Below are positions 36,412 through 49,010 of a stretch of DNA of 64,000 nt, in pieces. Source of the DNA: Phytoseiulus persimilis. Its lineage: Eukaryota > Arthropoda > Arachnida > Mesostigmata > Phytoseiidae. The stretch covers positions 10,478,001-10,542,000 of the forward strand of contig CM075101.1 in NCBI GenBank assembly GCA_037576195.1, read 5' to 3'. Position numbers and translations under genes: made by a program. The notes beneath the pieces are model-generated. The model was not told where the DNA came from and did no database searches. It was given only the letters and a program-made list of their open reading frames with translations. How positions within the stretch are numbered: the stretch's first letter is position 1; every line of letters begins with the position of its first letter.

Positions 36412-39400
36412 GGTCTGAATTTATTCGAATTGTGTAAATTGCGTATTCCATGCACTTGTATCCTTCGTACATTCTGAAGCAGCCCGGGGGCAAATCGGTG
36501 AACACCAGCCGTTTTCCGCACTGAAAGGCATTGTTCTCCCGCCAGAGAATGCTCGCACTCCATTTCCAGCGTGCTCTAGAGCTCCATACCAAACGGTGGT
36601 GCAATTACACAGCGGAACATCCTCAGCCTTGATATACTTCCTTTGACTTTCAGGAATTCTCAACTCAAGTGTATCACGCGATATTCTGGAGCGCTTGATA
36701 GTTGAGCTGTTCTCAGTAATTCGAAACTTCTGGCCCCCGCCAGAGGGTGGGTTTAACAGCTTCACTTGTCGCTACTGTTGTAGACTTGCTGTCGCCGCAG
36801 CAGTTCTTGTTGTCGTCGCTTTCGCCGTTGCCACGCTCATAAACGCAAGCATGTCGGATGACCAAGTGGAGTGAGTCTCGGCTTTAGCCAGCGAACGGCC
36901 ACAGTTGCATTGTTTTGGTCGGACGTCCTACCTCAAGGTAGCGGTGCCGACAGGGCTGGGTTCACCAAAGATCAGGGCGCGCCTCCTTCGTTGCTGTCGT
37001 CGCCGATGTTCACTTCTTCTTCGTAGTCGTCGACGTCTGTGCGTCTGCTTGCGTTGAAGCTCTCGTCAGCACTCAGTCGGAGCCGAAGAAGGAAGGAAGG
37101 AAGCTTGTCAGAGGCATTGTGGAAGATGTCGACGGATTTCTGGGCAAACCCTGTCTATATGAATTGTTAACAGAATAGCGGTCACAATAGCAGACTTCTG
37201 CCTTACGCCAAAACGATCGTTGTCGAGTATTCCACTAGACGGAAGGCCGAAGACTCATGCGGAGGCCTTTTTTGCGGTTGTTACAGCTGCTCTGCTTCCC
37301 TACTCCACAGAGCCTTTCCCCGTCGTTTCGTGTTCGACATCTGACAAATTATCATACGCCAAGTACGACGCATGTCATCGTACAGAATCTGGAGCGGGAT
37401 AAAGACGCGGAAACCCGGGCGGAAATTATGACGAGCGGCGTGATGACTATAGTCAATGTAGTCACAGCATGGTCCGCCTGGGAAACCGTTTGGGAGGCTG
37501 CGTTCACGGAATCGTCGAGACCAATCGGTCTCGATCCAGGGAGGAAGGGGCTCTCGTGCTGCTGGTTATCTGTGGTCGCGGGACCTAAACAGCGCTCGGT
37601 TGCTTCTTCGGAACTGAAGAGTGAAGTAGTTTCATCAAGCTCGTTCCGAACGGAGACATCTTCCGCTAAAAAGACATTTCATGCGATCGGACGAGGTGAG
37701 ACGTGCTGGGACTAGGAACGCTGGTTCACATCGGGCTCCGAGTTCCAAACGTAAAGCGCTATGGTAAGCTCTGTGATGGCTTTTCATGAATTGGTACAAT
37801 TCACTGTGCGCATTGAGAATTTGATTACAATCGTAGCGGGGCCGCATTGTTGGCTCGGGAAGCTTGCGAGGAACTACGCTTGTTGTGAGAAAAAGGCGAA
37901 CGAGTGGAGAGATGGGGATGAAGGAGTTCTTCCGAAAGCATCAATCAATGATTGACAAGCTTGCCAGAAACTCTGAGGCATAGCGATCCGCTTCCTCCGA
38001 GCAAGAAATCGAGGGAATCTGGCGACAATCTGGCTGGATGTTATTCTTGACACCCTTGAGCTCCTGTGCTATCGGCGCAGGGATTTGATAAGGTCCATGG
38101 TGTATTCCGATCCGAGAATTTGGGGAATGCCAACTTGGATGCACTCCTTTGATTTGGGAGCCGACCAATTTTGGCGCTTTCTCGAGCCAGTTGCCCTCAA
38201 TATGACCTTCAACGTCTTTCTTTAATTCACAGACCGCAATACTTTCGAGCCCCGTTCGACTGCGAAAACCCACGTCCCAGTGCGTCGGATACACTCGTCG
38301 ATGAGTCAATCACGATTCTTTTCCGAACCGTTATATTTCTCAGTCCATCATATTTTTCCGCTCGCTTCCGTTCCGACACAAGTCGCGAAATTCTCTTTTC
38401 AGTTGCCGTTTGTACGACTGAATGAGATGTTTTGAGCGACCGCCACTGCTCTGAGTGGCCCGTCTTGAAAAACCGTTCAGGAAAAGAGTGATAATCAGTT
38501 CGGAAGCCTTTTTCACTTTCTTCGGTTCCTTCTCACAGGAAAAAAATAACTCAATCAAACGCGTGACCACAGCCACACAGATCCAAATCGTTGATTCGGC
38601 GGGCTGCTTTCTTGCGGTTGAGCTATTCACTAAATCTCTTCTTGAAGGGCATCCCTCGAACTTTGGAAAACAGACATTTCCACAGGTGCGCTTTCTTGTC
38701 GCTTGTCGGTTGGCCACCGCTTCGCTCCGACTTAATCAACTCCTCACGAGGAGTGAATGATCGCGTTGTGCACCTGACTGATGTGAGTCGGAGTTCACGT
38801 TTCCTAGACGGCGGGACTTTGCTGTGACGCGCTCGGCTGTTTTCACCCTCTTTTCCATGCTGTCTTGCAGATGATTCGGAACGTCGAAGACTTCTTTTCC
38901 TCCATCGATACTGGGTGAAATCCCGATGAATTCACATGTTCACAGCAAGGATTTATTTACTCGTGCCAAGCAGTCGATCAATGGCCAGTGAACTCTCCAG
39001 CGAATCTCGACAGCGATCTCCTTCTGCTCAAAATCAATCATAAGTTTACATTCGTAGGAGAGATCGGAGCGAGGTACCCTTCCGAGCACTCCTGCGTGGG
39101 TCCACGCACTTTTTTTCCACCTAGAAATCGAGTTTTCTCAGCTTTCTGTCGTGGACATTAGCATCGAATGAGCTCGATCTCGGGGCGAGAAGAAAGTTGT
39201 CGGATCGGGTTGGGTGATTCTGAGAACTTTTTGCCATCGGATTTTCCCGGACCCGGCTTCCCTGAGGAGAGACGGGAGGAAGCATCCACGAACGAGATTT
39301 TGTCAAGCATTCAGCGATTTGTTTGGGGCGGATGAGGACGGTCGTCAACTTCGAGCTCTGGGCCACGCCTTCCGCAACCGATGGAACAGGCACAAACTCG

Positions 39401-42400
39401 ATCGTCTAGTTCGAGGAGTTTCTCGGACGGTTTCTAATGAAACAAGTGAGAAAAAGTTTTTTTTTTTTTTTTCGAGCCGTTCCAAGCAATGACATTCTCG
39501 ACCGATTGGCTCAGATGAAAAATGGATTGATGCGTCAGTCTTCCAGCTATCGATCGCGAAAAATCCAGAATCCGATCACTCTTCATCCAGTAGTGAGCAA
39601 AACATGAAAGGGTAAGAAAACTCTCCATCTACGATGACCATGTATGCCCGGCCCGCCAGGCAGCCGGAAATATGTGCAGCTCAACACTTGACACCTCTTT
39701 TTCGGGGATGCAGTAAATTGTCACCAGTTCAAAGAACGGCGAAAGGCCCTCCCCCACGAGATCGATGATCACCGCTAGTGACTTCTGCAGTTGACATTTC
39801 GTATTGAATATTTTTCTCATAGTGAATATACGAGACTCTGAAATATAAATCGATAGACATGGTCCTATTGTACCACGAGACCGGATTGCGAGAAGATATC
39901 GGACTGATCTCTGGCGGCACCAGGATGCTCCCTCAGGAAAGTTCAACTTTAGACGAGCGGGATAGTACTTCACTGAATTCGATCCGTGGAGGATTGGAGA
40001 ATATACTTCTCATCAATCCCTACAGAGCAACATCTTAAGGGATGGGAATGGAGGATGAATCCCTCGAGGGAATTTCTGCAGATTGGAAGGGAAGTTTCTT
40101 CCCGCATTGTATTTGTCTGAACCCCGTGTTGGTGGGGAAGAAGATGCGCCATCCGTCGACGCCGGCGTCCAGGGGGGCGAGGAGCGCGCGGCCCTCACTG
40201 ACGAGCTGATCAGCCGAGCCAGCCAGTGACAAGATAGCACTTGCCTCCGTAAGTCAGAGGTGATCATTTAACACAGGACACTTCAACTGACTTTACTCAA
40301 GCTGCAGTGCACAGGTGAAGACAACACTGTGGTGTCACCAGTGAAACCCCGGACAACTGAGATCCTGGGAGTTTTTTCGGATATAGCACTGAGCAGCGGT
40401 GAGTGTTGAGACCGAGCTTGAAGGAATCGCGTCCCATTCCCATACCCAGACTTCTAGTATCAAACTCCTGTCTCAGAACCCCGCGTTCTCCGTCCCGAAA
40501 GTCTCTGGATGCAAAGGGATCGTCGAATTTCAGTCAGCTTTGTATTAGATGGGAGCGGCTCGGTCCGTTCTCGATCGATTCTCAACCAAGTTCACGAGAA
40601 ACTAGGGGGGGGGGGGTATTTCCTTTGATCATTCACGTAAGCGGTGGTTCGTTCAATACGAGATCAGCTGTTCCCGGACCAGTTGAAGCTCACAGTTTGT
40701 CTGTGGGAATCTGACTCGTCAGAGATGGCACCAGTCTGCTCCCGCAGCCTGCCAACTCCGCGGAACTGCCGAGTCTAGAATAATGTTCTTCTTGGGTTAC
40801 GGTGAGGCTCTGCAGCCGGACTAGACGAAGGCTCTCCCACTGATTGGTCGAGCCAACCTCTGAAGAATCATCGTCACTACAAGCGGATCGAATCCCCGCC
40901 CTCGTCCAGGGCAAACTGGAGAAGGGGATTCGGCTCAGAGGAATCGCCGTCCGCAACGAGAGTCTCACTCATTGAACCGTTGTGAGAACCACTGCGCCGC
41001 TGCAGACCGAATGAGAATATGCTGTCTAGAGGAGAGGTTACGGAGTGGTCTACGTACTCGTTCTGCATTTCGATGGGGAACCATCAGTTTCGTACTGCGG
41101 TTTTCCATTCCATCGATCAATCGCTCTGTCGACTGATCCGGGAACTAATCCGAGACACAGGGACATGTCTTCAAAGGAAGAGGTGTATCCGTTTAGAAGA
41201 GCATCCCCTCTGGTATTCTCGTTTTTCCTCGTCAGCAGCCCATAAGCTTGAGTTCCTTTGAAAGGATAGACGCGCTTTTGTCCGAGCTGTCGCTCCGGCG
41301 GTTAACCTTCTCGACTTTGAGCGCCAATTTCTAGCTTTACGTGAACGACACTTCCGATCTGTTTCCAACGAGCGGAGCACCGACTGCTGGCGAAAGCCAA
41401 ACAAAGTTCTAATCATTGTCTGACTGAATTTTCGGAGTGAACGATACCCCTTTTCTCGAAAATGAAAAAGAAACTTTCGGGCTCATCAGTCACATGCAAA
41501 TTAGGTTTTCCTACGGTTCCGATTTTATCTGGATCTTCTCGACGCTTCCTGTGTCGGCGGCGCAGAGTTGACGGGCTCGCCGCAAGCTCGTCAAGTATCC
41601 AATCAATGGAAATCACTCAGCCCTCTGTTGGGAACGATTTCCCTGGGAGTTGTTGAGGGAACAGTATCAAGGAACCGTTGATGCCTTTGATTACGAAATA
41701 TCTCGTGCTCCATACGGAAAGCCGGACCTTAAAGTGGTGTGATCAGGATCGATTTCATGAATTCAAGAAATGAGGTCAGAGGAGCATTGTCAGGGATCCA
41801 TCGCGCGAGGAGACATTCTCGAGGATTGCTTTCTGTGGTTCGTCTTCATTGGGTTCATCGCTCAGCGATAGCTAGGATAAATAATTACACTCCGGGTTTA
41901 GTCATTACCGTCATCATTCGTATCCCCGATCTCGTTGGTGTATTCCAACCGCGCTATGAGACCCTGAGTTGAACGGAGAGCTCTTCCAATTGAAATCGAG
42001 AAGTAGCGATGGGCAATCAATTCTTTCCTGATTTCGGAAGCTAATTGCGGATAACTCCGTTTGAGAACAATTTTGAATAGTGAGCTTCAAAGTGGTTGAC
42101 CGCTTGGGGCTCACTCACCGCTGTCTATCCAGCTCAACCAATCATTTGTCCGGGAGCTATCAGTTCAGCTAGAATCATCAAAGTTGAGAGACACGCTCTC
42201 GGTAAAGAGGAATGGGCGTTCAGGAAGCCAAGCTTCGTCCCCGGTCTCCGAGTGGGGTTCGGCGGTCAAGTTGGAATAGATCAATAGTCTCCTTTCGAAA
42301 ACTCTGAAGTTGAGCTCATCAAATAGATTCGTTGTGATTGATCCCTTGGTTTTCAAGAAAGACAGTCGGACACTCGCCTCTCATAATGAGCAGGAAACGT

Positions 42401-45047
42401 CCCTTCTCGGCTCTTGCGGCCTGACTATTTCGTGCAATGCTTCGAGCTACCCCGACTGAATGGCATCAGCATGCACCTTGAGGAGAAAATTTCGAAGGGC
42501 CCTATCGCCGTACTGGAGCGTACTACTCAGATGATCTGAAGGTTTGCCTAGTCCGAGGCCCTGTGATGAGCCGTTCGACCAGAAAATAATGGAGTTATAG
42601 AGCCTATTTGGTCGCCCGTCTTCGTCCCTCCCTTTCATACTCTTGCTCAGTCCGTTGGTGCTCGGTACGATTCGTTCGTGGGTCTGATCCGGATTGGTCG
42701 GCTTCGGCGTTGACGACAAACGGGTCATCATGGCGATCTATTTATGATCATCATCGTCGTCAACATCCTCACATCCCGAGAACCGCAGCGTGTCATCCTG
42801 TGGTCTTGCGATGGGAAGCACCGCTAATTCCCGTTTCGAGATCCTGATTCCTGTAATGTTGGAGTCAGAGTATCCGGTTGACATCGGTGTTGTAGATCCG
42901 AGCAGGGTCCGGTTGAAGCCAATCTATCGCCGGTTCCGTCTTGCTCGCACAGGGCGAGATCATCATCGACTCGAAAGCGTTGCGCAACGGGGAGCGTTGA
43001 CGAGAGCCGACCCTTCATTATTTTCTAGATGCCGATGATAATTAGCAAGAATCATTCATCAAAACTCAGCCCGCCCACCGAGGAACTTCGATCGGATTTC
43101 GCTGCCTACAAAACTTCCCGGGAGGCGCCCAGTCGTCGCGTGTACGGTGCAGACTCGCTTTTGGTCAAAAGTTGTTGGGATGGTTTTCCAGCACTGTGCC
43201 AAGGTCGTGGGCACAAACTTCTCACGAACTTCGTTTCAAAATTTCCTCGTCTGCCGCGCATTGTCTTTACGTTCCGCTAGCCAGGCTGCCTGCCTGTCTG
43301 TCCCGCCGTCGGTCGGTGCCTCCTAGATTACTTAGAAAGGAAACTCCTAAATTAGATAAGTCGCTTCGCTCTTTTTCTCTTTAATTTTCCTGTGCTAAGA
43401 AGTCACAACGATAGGAATACAACCAAGGGAGGTTAAGTGAATGGGAATTTCCCAACACGTTGTTCGCGGTACGCTGGGTGCGAAGTTTGACGTGTTTACA
43501 GCTTAATTCCGCAGGAACTGTGCATGATGCGATCATGTGTAGTTCCATGTTCGGAGTTCTTCCGACGCAAGTTCTTTGGATGATCTTACAACTTGACTGA
43601 GGCGAGCTAGTGAGAGGAAGGATCTTGATTTTCACTTTGAGCCATGAAACCATCTTTCGGCACGTCGAAAGCAGTCGCGAGGTCGATTCCCACGTCCTGA
43701 TTCGGCGAGGTGGCCTCCTCCGCTCGAAACGTCGCCAATTAGTGGGGCTCAATGATTCCAAGACTAACCAAGGAAGTTAACGGGGAATGGTGGTTTCATG
43801 TATCCGTGGCCAAACTATCATCTCTGACTCTGCCGCGTGCCACCTAAAATTGCCGCATATTGCTCAGTGAAATGTCCTTCCCCTGTCAGCTCATGTTCCG
43901 AGGTGACAGCGAGGCTTGCTCAGAGCGTATGCCGGAGCCCCGCTCTTCTCGTTCTTGATTGGGTCGCCAACCTCGACTCTACGCGTCGACAGTGATCGGT
44001 TTGCATGAATTCGAGTAGTATGGACAGCAGCAATGTACCGCAGGTGTACTAACAGTGCCAGCAGTACTTGTCAAGAGCAGTACTTGTCACCTTCGTCAGT
44101 GCAAGTTTGCTCCGTGGCGCCGTGTTTCAAGGTCTGTCTGCTGCAAGTACTGTTCAAGTCGGTGACATCCAGATGATCCCTACAGCTGAATTTTCTTGAG
44201 TTTCTCTCGCTCATTCTTTGTTTTGCTAATTGGACCTGAGGCTTGTTGAAATATTCACGACCACGCACTTACAGGACTGCTCCAACCCTCATGACAATGG
44301 TCTTTCTGGTCGAGTTAACTGCTGTGGAGCCGCTTCTCGGAGAGAGTTCCTGAGCATTTGTGATCGGGAATCAGAACTATCCAGGATGAGGGCATTTCAG
44401 AGATGCAATCAAGTTGGTCCCGGAATGGGCCAGGAGCGTCATAGCCTTCGTTGCTTCTCGGTGCTCGCTTTTTCGGGTTCGAATGCGCGATTCAAAATTC
44501 TGCGGTTTCGCAAGAATGACAACAAGGGACTTTCAGTGAGATGACACGACCCTAGGAGTGGCTGAATCCGTGTTCCAAGCCGTGTTCCAAACCGTGATCT
44601 ACATGGCGTGCGTGATGTGGGAACAGAATCCTGACTTCTTCTGCTTTCCATGCGGCTCGGCGAAAATACGCTGAAATGCACAAAATCGGGGGAGCATCAT
44701 GATGAGCAAATATCAGAGTCATGATTCACCGTCCAACTCTGTAATGCTTTCGAGTTTAGTCTTTAAATTGCGTTAATGAGGCTATGATTATGATGTTTCG
44801 CGGTCATCGACATCGAGCAGCCTCAAGAAATCGCTAGATCGAGCATTTCTAGGCTTCTCAGGTGAAAGGCGAGCCAAATGAAATGAGGTTTTCCCGGTAA
44901 TTTCAGCTGGAGCCCTTAAAACGTAGGAATGTCCTTTGATTTAATGTTATTTGCCTCGGAAGCATGATTGTTGACGTCGCATAACACAGCGCTTATCTCC
45001 TTGACCTCAAGTGCGCTGACAAGACGCCCAGAGTAGTCGGTGCTTGA
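36412..45047. other. long gene-poor stretch
   Basis: More than 8 kb has no supported gene. Homopolymer runs occur at 39457-39472 (16 T) and 40605-40616 (12 G). Frames up to about 150 codons occur on both strands without domains, and no rRNA, tRNA or CRISPR-like structure is visible. A possible tiny first exon at 36851 is treated in the findings. Confidence 0.45.
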
Positions 45048-45493
45048 CTAAACTTCCACGAATGATTTGCTTGGACTGAGCAGGGAATAATCAGAGCTTC
45101 TTCTTACGTTGAACTGAATGCTGTCGACAAGGTCTTCAAAGATGTTGGGAACGTCTTTTGAATTGAAGTTGGGCTTTTTCGTGGCCCTGTTGGTATAGTC
45201 TTCACATGGTGATTTCAGTGAATTCTCTACTTTCTGCTCGTATCCAAGCAGGGTATTCCTGTGATTTTGATCCTGCTTCATTCGAAAGCTGCAATCAATG
45301 AGTTGACCATCAAGAGCGGAATGTCGAGGGAAAGACTCAGAAGAATCGAGTAAGGAATGAGGAAGCAGTGAGAGAGGCGGACTGATTCCCCGTGACGAGA
45401 TTCCAGGTTCCGAAATCATTACGGGAGTCTCGTTGCAAACTTTCCGAGAACTGTCGTCTCCCACGAACTTGAGCGCGAGAGTCGGCTTGAACT
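45048..45493 (-). CDS. orphan terminal exon candidate, function unknown
   Basis: A minus-strand frame of about 145 codons runs from a possible acceptor (TTCAAG) at about 45490 to a stop at 45048. Its composition looks protein-like: a Ser/Pro-rich first half (SPPLSLLPHSLLDSS) and a polar second half (GYEQKVENSLKSPCEDYTNR, NIFEDLVDSIQFNVRR). It ends SKSFVEV. I do not recognise it. No ATG-led start with a signal or domain is evident, and no partner exon is identified upstream. It could be the last exon of an unidentified gene or a chance frame. Confidence 0.3.
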
Positions 45494-46186
45494 AATCAAA
45501 TGAAATTCAGCGCCTTCGGACTCAGGCCATAGGCGAAGCGAGCCTTCATGATGCCCGGGACAGAGTTGATGCCCTTCCCCCTCTGTTCAGGCCCGAGAAA
45601 AGGAATGCGTTTGATGCGCACTAATCGTACTCTCAGATGACCTCGAATACAGAAAATTATGATCTGAAATGGGGGATCTCCAACGAGATTTTCAGAGGAG
45701 CGGAGACAACTTGAAAGCTGACCCGAATGTGCGCAACTATATTATTATCTGAGCCAGTGGATCACCCATTCAAGGAGGGGAACTTTCCCCGCTGCAAACT
45801 CTTCGATGGACTCCTCGCAGCCCAACTCATCCTAGATGAGAATCTGCATAGATAGGACAGCGAGGTTCGCTAACTTCTTTGGTGACATGGTGGCTCGTAG
45901 ATGATTTAGAACGAAAACTAGATGATGCTTCGTCAAAGGGGTGTAGAATCTGAGTGCAAAGATCTGACTTCGCCCCCAGTCCCGAGATTTCGGAAATGAT
46001 AATCGACCGGAAAGATATCAGGTTGTCTAATTTAGCACGCATGGAGAGGCATTCTGATGCTCCCAGCGATCCGATCTCCCCCCCCCCCCCCTCTCCCCCC
46101 TTTCGGCCTCGCGACGCAACTGAACCGGTTCGCCCCGAAAGCAGCGTCAAACAGAAGGAAACCCTTGTATTTTTCCCGAATTGCAG
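45494..46186. other. no secure feature; 14-C run
   Basis: An uninterrupted run of 14 C occurs at 46078-46091. Frames on both strands span it (the plus frame reads Pro-rich), but the homopolymer makes any reading unreliable. Confidence 0.4.
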
Positions 46187-46225
46187 ATTATCAATGAACC
46201 GGAGATAGCGGTCAGCCAACCGGAG

Positions 46226-46542
46226 ATGTTCTGCGTTTCGACAGGCTTTTTCGTTGTCAGCCTGCTGGTGAGTTTTCTCACACTTGCCTTCTTGCCTCAT
46301 ACTTGGTATATGTTCACCTCAGGAATCAGACCTGTACGGCTATGTTGCGATCTTTAGAAGGGTCAGTGGTTCTTGCGTCGGAATTCCTCAGGTGGTTTTG
46401 GGGAACGCGGTACCCGAAACAGTCGTCGGGGAAAATGGTGAAGTCTACATCGCGCCTCCGCCTCAGCTGAGCAGAACTCTTCACAAAAAGTTCCCGGGCT
46501 CCCGGAAACTTCACCCTGCTCTTCTGCCCCGCAAACATCAGG
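46226..46542 (+). CDS. possible alternative 5' exons of the ZP-domain gene
   Basis: Two exons can be drawn: 46226-46267, starting MFCVSTGFFVVSLL, which would serve as a signal peptide, and 46323-46542. They are separated by a 55-bp GT-AG intron, and a good donor (GTGAGT) closes the second. The second encodes protein-like sequence including GNAVPETVVGENGEVYIAPP. It ends in phase 1 and joins in frame to an alternative acceptor at 47201 of the ZP gene, giving a 578-residue protein. The antisense strand is also open for 217 codons here, so the coding direction is not certain. Only transcript data can decide. Confidence 0.3.
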
Positions 46543-47064
46543 GTGAGTGTGCGATCGGCAAAGCTGAAAGCGTACAACAGCGGCTCTCCGGAGATCCTTC
46601 CAGATTCAATCATTGGCGGGGAAGTCCATGGTCCTGGAAATAAATTCCTTCCGATGGTGGAACACATGAAGGTTCCGGCGAAACAATCACACTTCTCGTG
46701 GATCACTGTTTCGGACAGCGTTCCCCCAGCGACGTGACTGAAATACATTTCTGTCTTCTTTTTCCGGGCGACGCTAATAACATGAGCTTGAATTGCGACT
46801 GTGAAACGCTTCCGACGTGAAAACCCCGTTGAACCAGTGAGAATGAGAAAAGTTGGCTGGAAACATCTCTCGCTAATTTGGTCGAGTTTTCCTTGTTTTG
46901 CCACTGAGCTGGGCATGACCCGTTCGACCTCGGATATTTCTGTTGTCCACGGTGAGGCCGCCAGAAGGCTTTGTTTCACAGCCTGCCTTTGTCGAACGTT
47001 TCATCCCCTGTTGACACGACGTCGTCTGGAGACGGACTGGGAGAGCAGCAGGGGAAGGCTCAAC

Positions 47065-49010
47065 ATGATGAATGCTACGAAGACCATGGCGCTACTTTGC
47101 GTATGAATAATTGTCGGCGATAGGAGGATAACGATGACGAAGAGATTAAGAATGGATTGACTTCTGCTGGTAGTATAGCTCCGTTCCCCACTTCATCTAG
47201 GGGCTCTCACGCATTCGCTAGCCGTTTCCGCGCCAACTAAGGAAAACAAGGATTCTGTCGAGCTTGATAGGACGATAGAGGAGGAGCTTTTCCTGCCCGA
47301 ACAAGATTTGGCCGTACCCAAATTGCTCAATGTTGATGTCCGCTGCAATCGGAATTCCCTCGACGTCGTGATGACCTTCGACGCCGAGTTTCACGGTAGG
47401 TCAGGTTTTCGATAGGAGATCGGAACTGTCTCAGAGCTGCACATGTCAGCAGGTTTCGCCCAGCAACGTAGGGACCTTGTTCGAAGACCTGTGAAAGAGT
47501 GGAAGGCCGCTAGTCCGACGCTCGATTCGGCTCACGATCCGATTGAGGAACCATTGATGATTCTAGGCGTAGTTTACTCGAAAGGACACTACTCGGATCC
47601 GAACTGCCGTTATCGTCAAACCAGTCCCGACCTGGGGCCGAATCAGCTGAAATTCACGATTTTCTCCGATAAATGTGGGAGTCGGCTCGTCGATGGGGGC
47701 AAGAACGGAGAAGCTTTCGTCGAGAACACTGTGGTTGTCCAAAACACAGCTGGAATCCAAGTAAGATCACAGAGAATGCTCATTCCCTTCAAATTCGAAG
47801 CAAGATATGGTATATACTGGGACCTCAAAGGCCATTTGAGGACTCTCAAACTTCAGCACCGGAAGAGGGCTTTTTTCTCTCTTTTAATCATTGAAGGTCA
47901 GCCTATCACGATTTCGTTCCCCAGGCCGCTTCGGACACTGCTCGTGCGCTGAGATGTCGATTCGAGCGAGACAATATCGCCCGGACGGTGTCTTCGTCGC
48001 TGTCGGTCGACGTGCTCGACGTGATTTCCGTTACGTATTCGGGGGACTCCATCGACTCTTACATGGACGTGCAGCTCGGCAAGGGTCCATTCCATGCGAA
48101 TCCAGTGAACGGCCCCGTGAAAATCGGAGAAACGCTAACAATGGTCGTCTTTATTCACGGCGACGATTACGACGTGCACGTTGCCGACTGCGTAGCTCAC
48201 GATGGAGATGTGAACAACGCGATCCAGCTCAGTAACAACCATGGATGCGTCAGTAAACCCAAGGTTATGGGGCCGTGGCAGAAAACCAGAGATACTTCGA
48301 CCACTGGAGCTTCTGCTATCGCCTGGGCCTACATGGAGGCGTTCAAGTTCCCCGACAAGCTCGAAGTATTCCTGGAATGCAACATCGAGATCTGCAAATT
48401 TCAGTGCCATCACGATCCTAACCAGTGCCTCGTCGGACGTAAAAAGTCCGCAGCGAGCAAAAAACGCAGGAGTGTGAACGACTCCACAGAGTTGAAGTCC
48501 AACTCAACGGCAACACTCCGACGGGTGAAAGCACGCGTTCGCAAGCAGAAAGAAATCGTCCAACCTGTGGAAGAGCAGCTGCCCGAAGACGAATCGGATC
48601 ACGGCGAGCAAGAGGAAGAGCTGGCGGAGAGCGCGCATCTGATGCGAGGCATCCGAGTCGTCGCTCCCGAGGACAACGTCGAAACTTCGACAGGACCCGT
48701 GCGCAGCTCAACGTTTGTGGCGGTGCCCTCAGTAGAGAGACCGAGTGTCATCCTCGCACCCCACAGCCACGCAAACCAGCTGTGTGTATCGACTTCGGGC
48801 TTCCTGTTCTGCGCATCGCTCGGGGTTTTACTCCTGATAAGCCTACTGCTCACAATCGTCGGCCTCTACCTCCGAATGCGACAACTAGACCCTGAAGTTC
48901 AATTGATGACAGAAGCCGCGATGGCCGGAACAATGCAGCGACGTCACGTGATAGCTTCCATATCATCCCGCGCCGGTCAGGGAGCTCCTCGGAGGAAAGG
49001 TGATTTCTGA
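47065..49010 (+). CDS. ZP-domain type I membrane protein, cuticlin-like
   Basis: ZP proteins of this kind polymerise on apical epithelial surfaces and shape the cuticle or apical matrix. Exons 47065-47100, 47179-47395, 47567-47760 and 47925-49010 join in phase to 510 residues. The N-terminus is a hydrophobic leader (MALLC, then LGALTHSLAVSA), so secretion is expected. The ZP domain runs from about residue 62 to 318 and includes NVDVRCNRNSLDVVMTFDAE, VYSKGHYSDPNCRY, LRCRFERD, VADCVAHDGD, NNHGCVS and the terminal Cys cluster ECNIEICKFQCHHD. A furin-type site, KKRRSV, follows at about 328-333, then an acidic spacer and a transmembrane helix (about 441-465, FCASLGVLLLISLLLTIVGL). A short cytoplasmic tail ends the protein. 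Cleavage at the basic site before the helix is the known release mechanism for this family. The first-exon choice is the weakest part; see the alternative upstream exons. Confidence 0.88.

Noticed and set aside
44060-44165. Inverted words CAGTACTTG and CAAGTACTG
   Set aside because: Only nine bases pair around a long loop and the adjoining complementary words are not nested, so no stable hairpin is formed.
46326-46979. 217-codon minus-strand frame
   Set aside because: No domain is recognised. The plus strand offers splice-bounded exons in phase with the ZP gene over the same bases, so I did not call the antisense frame.
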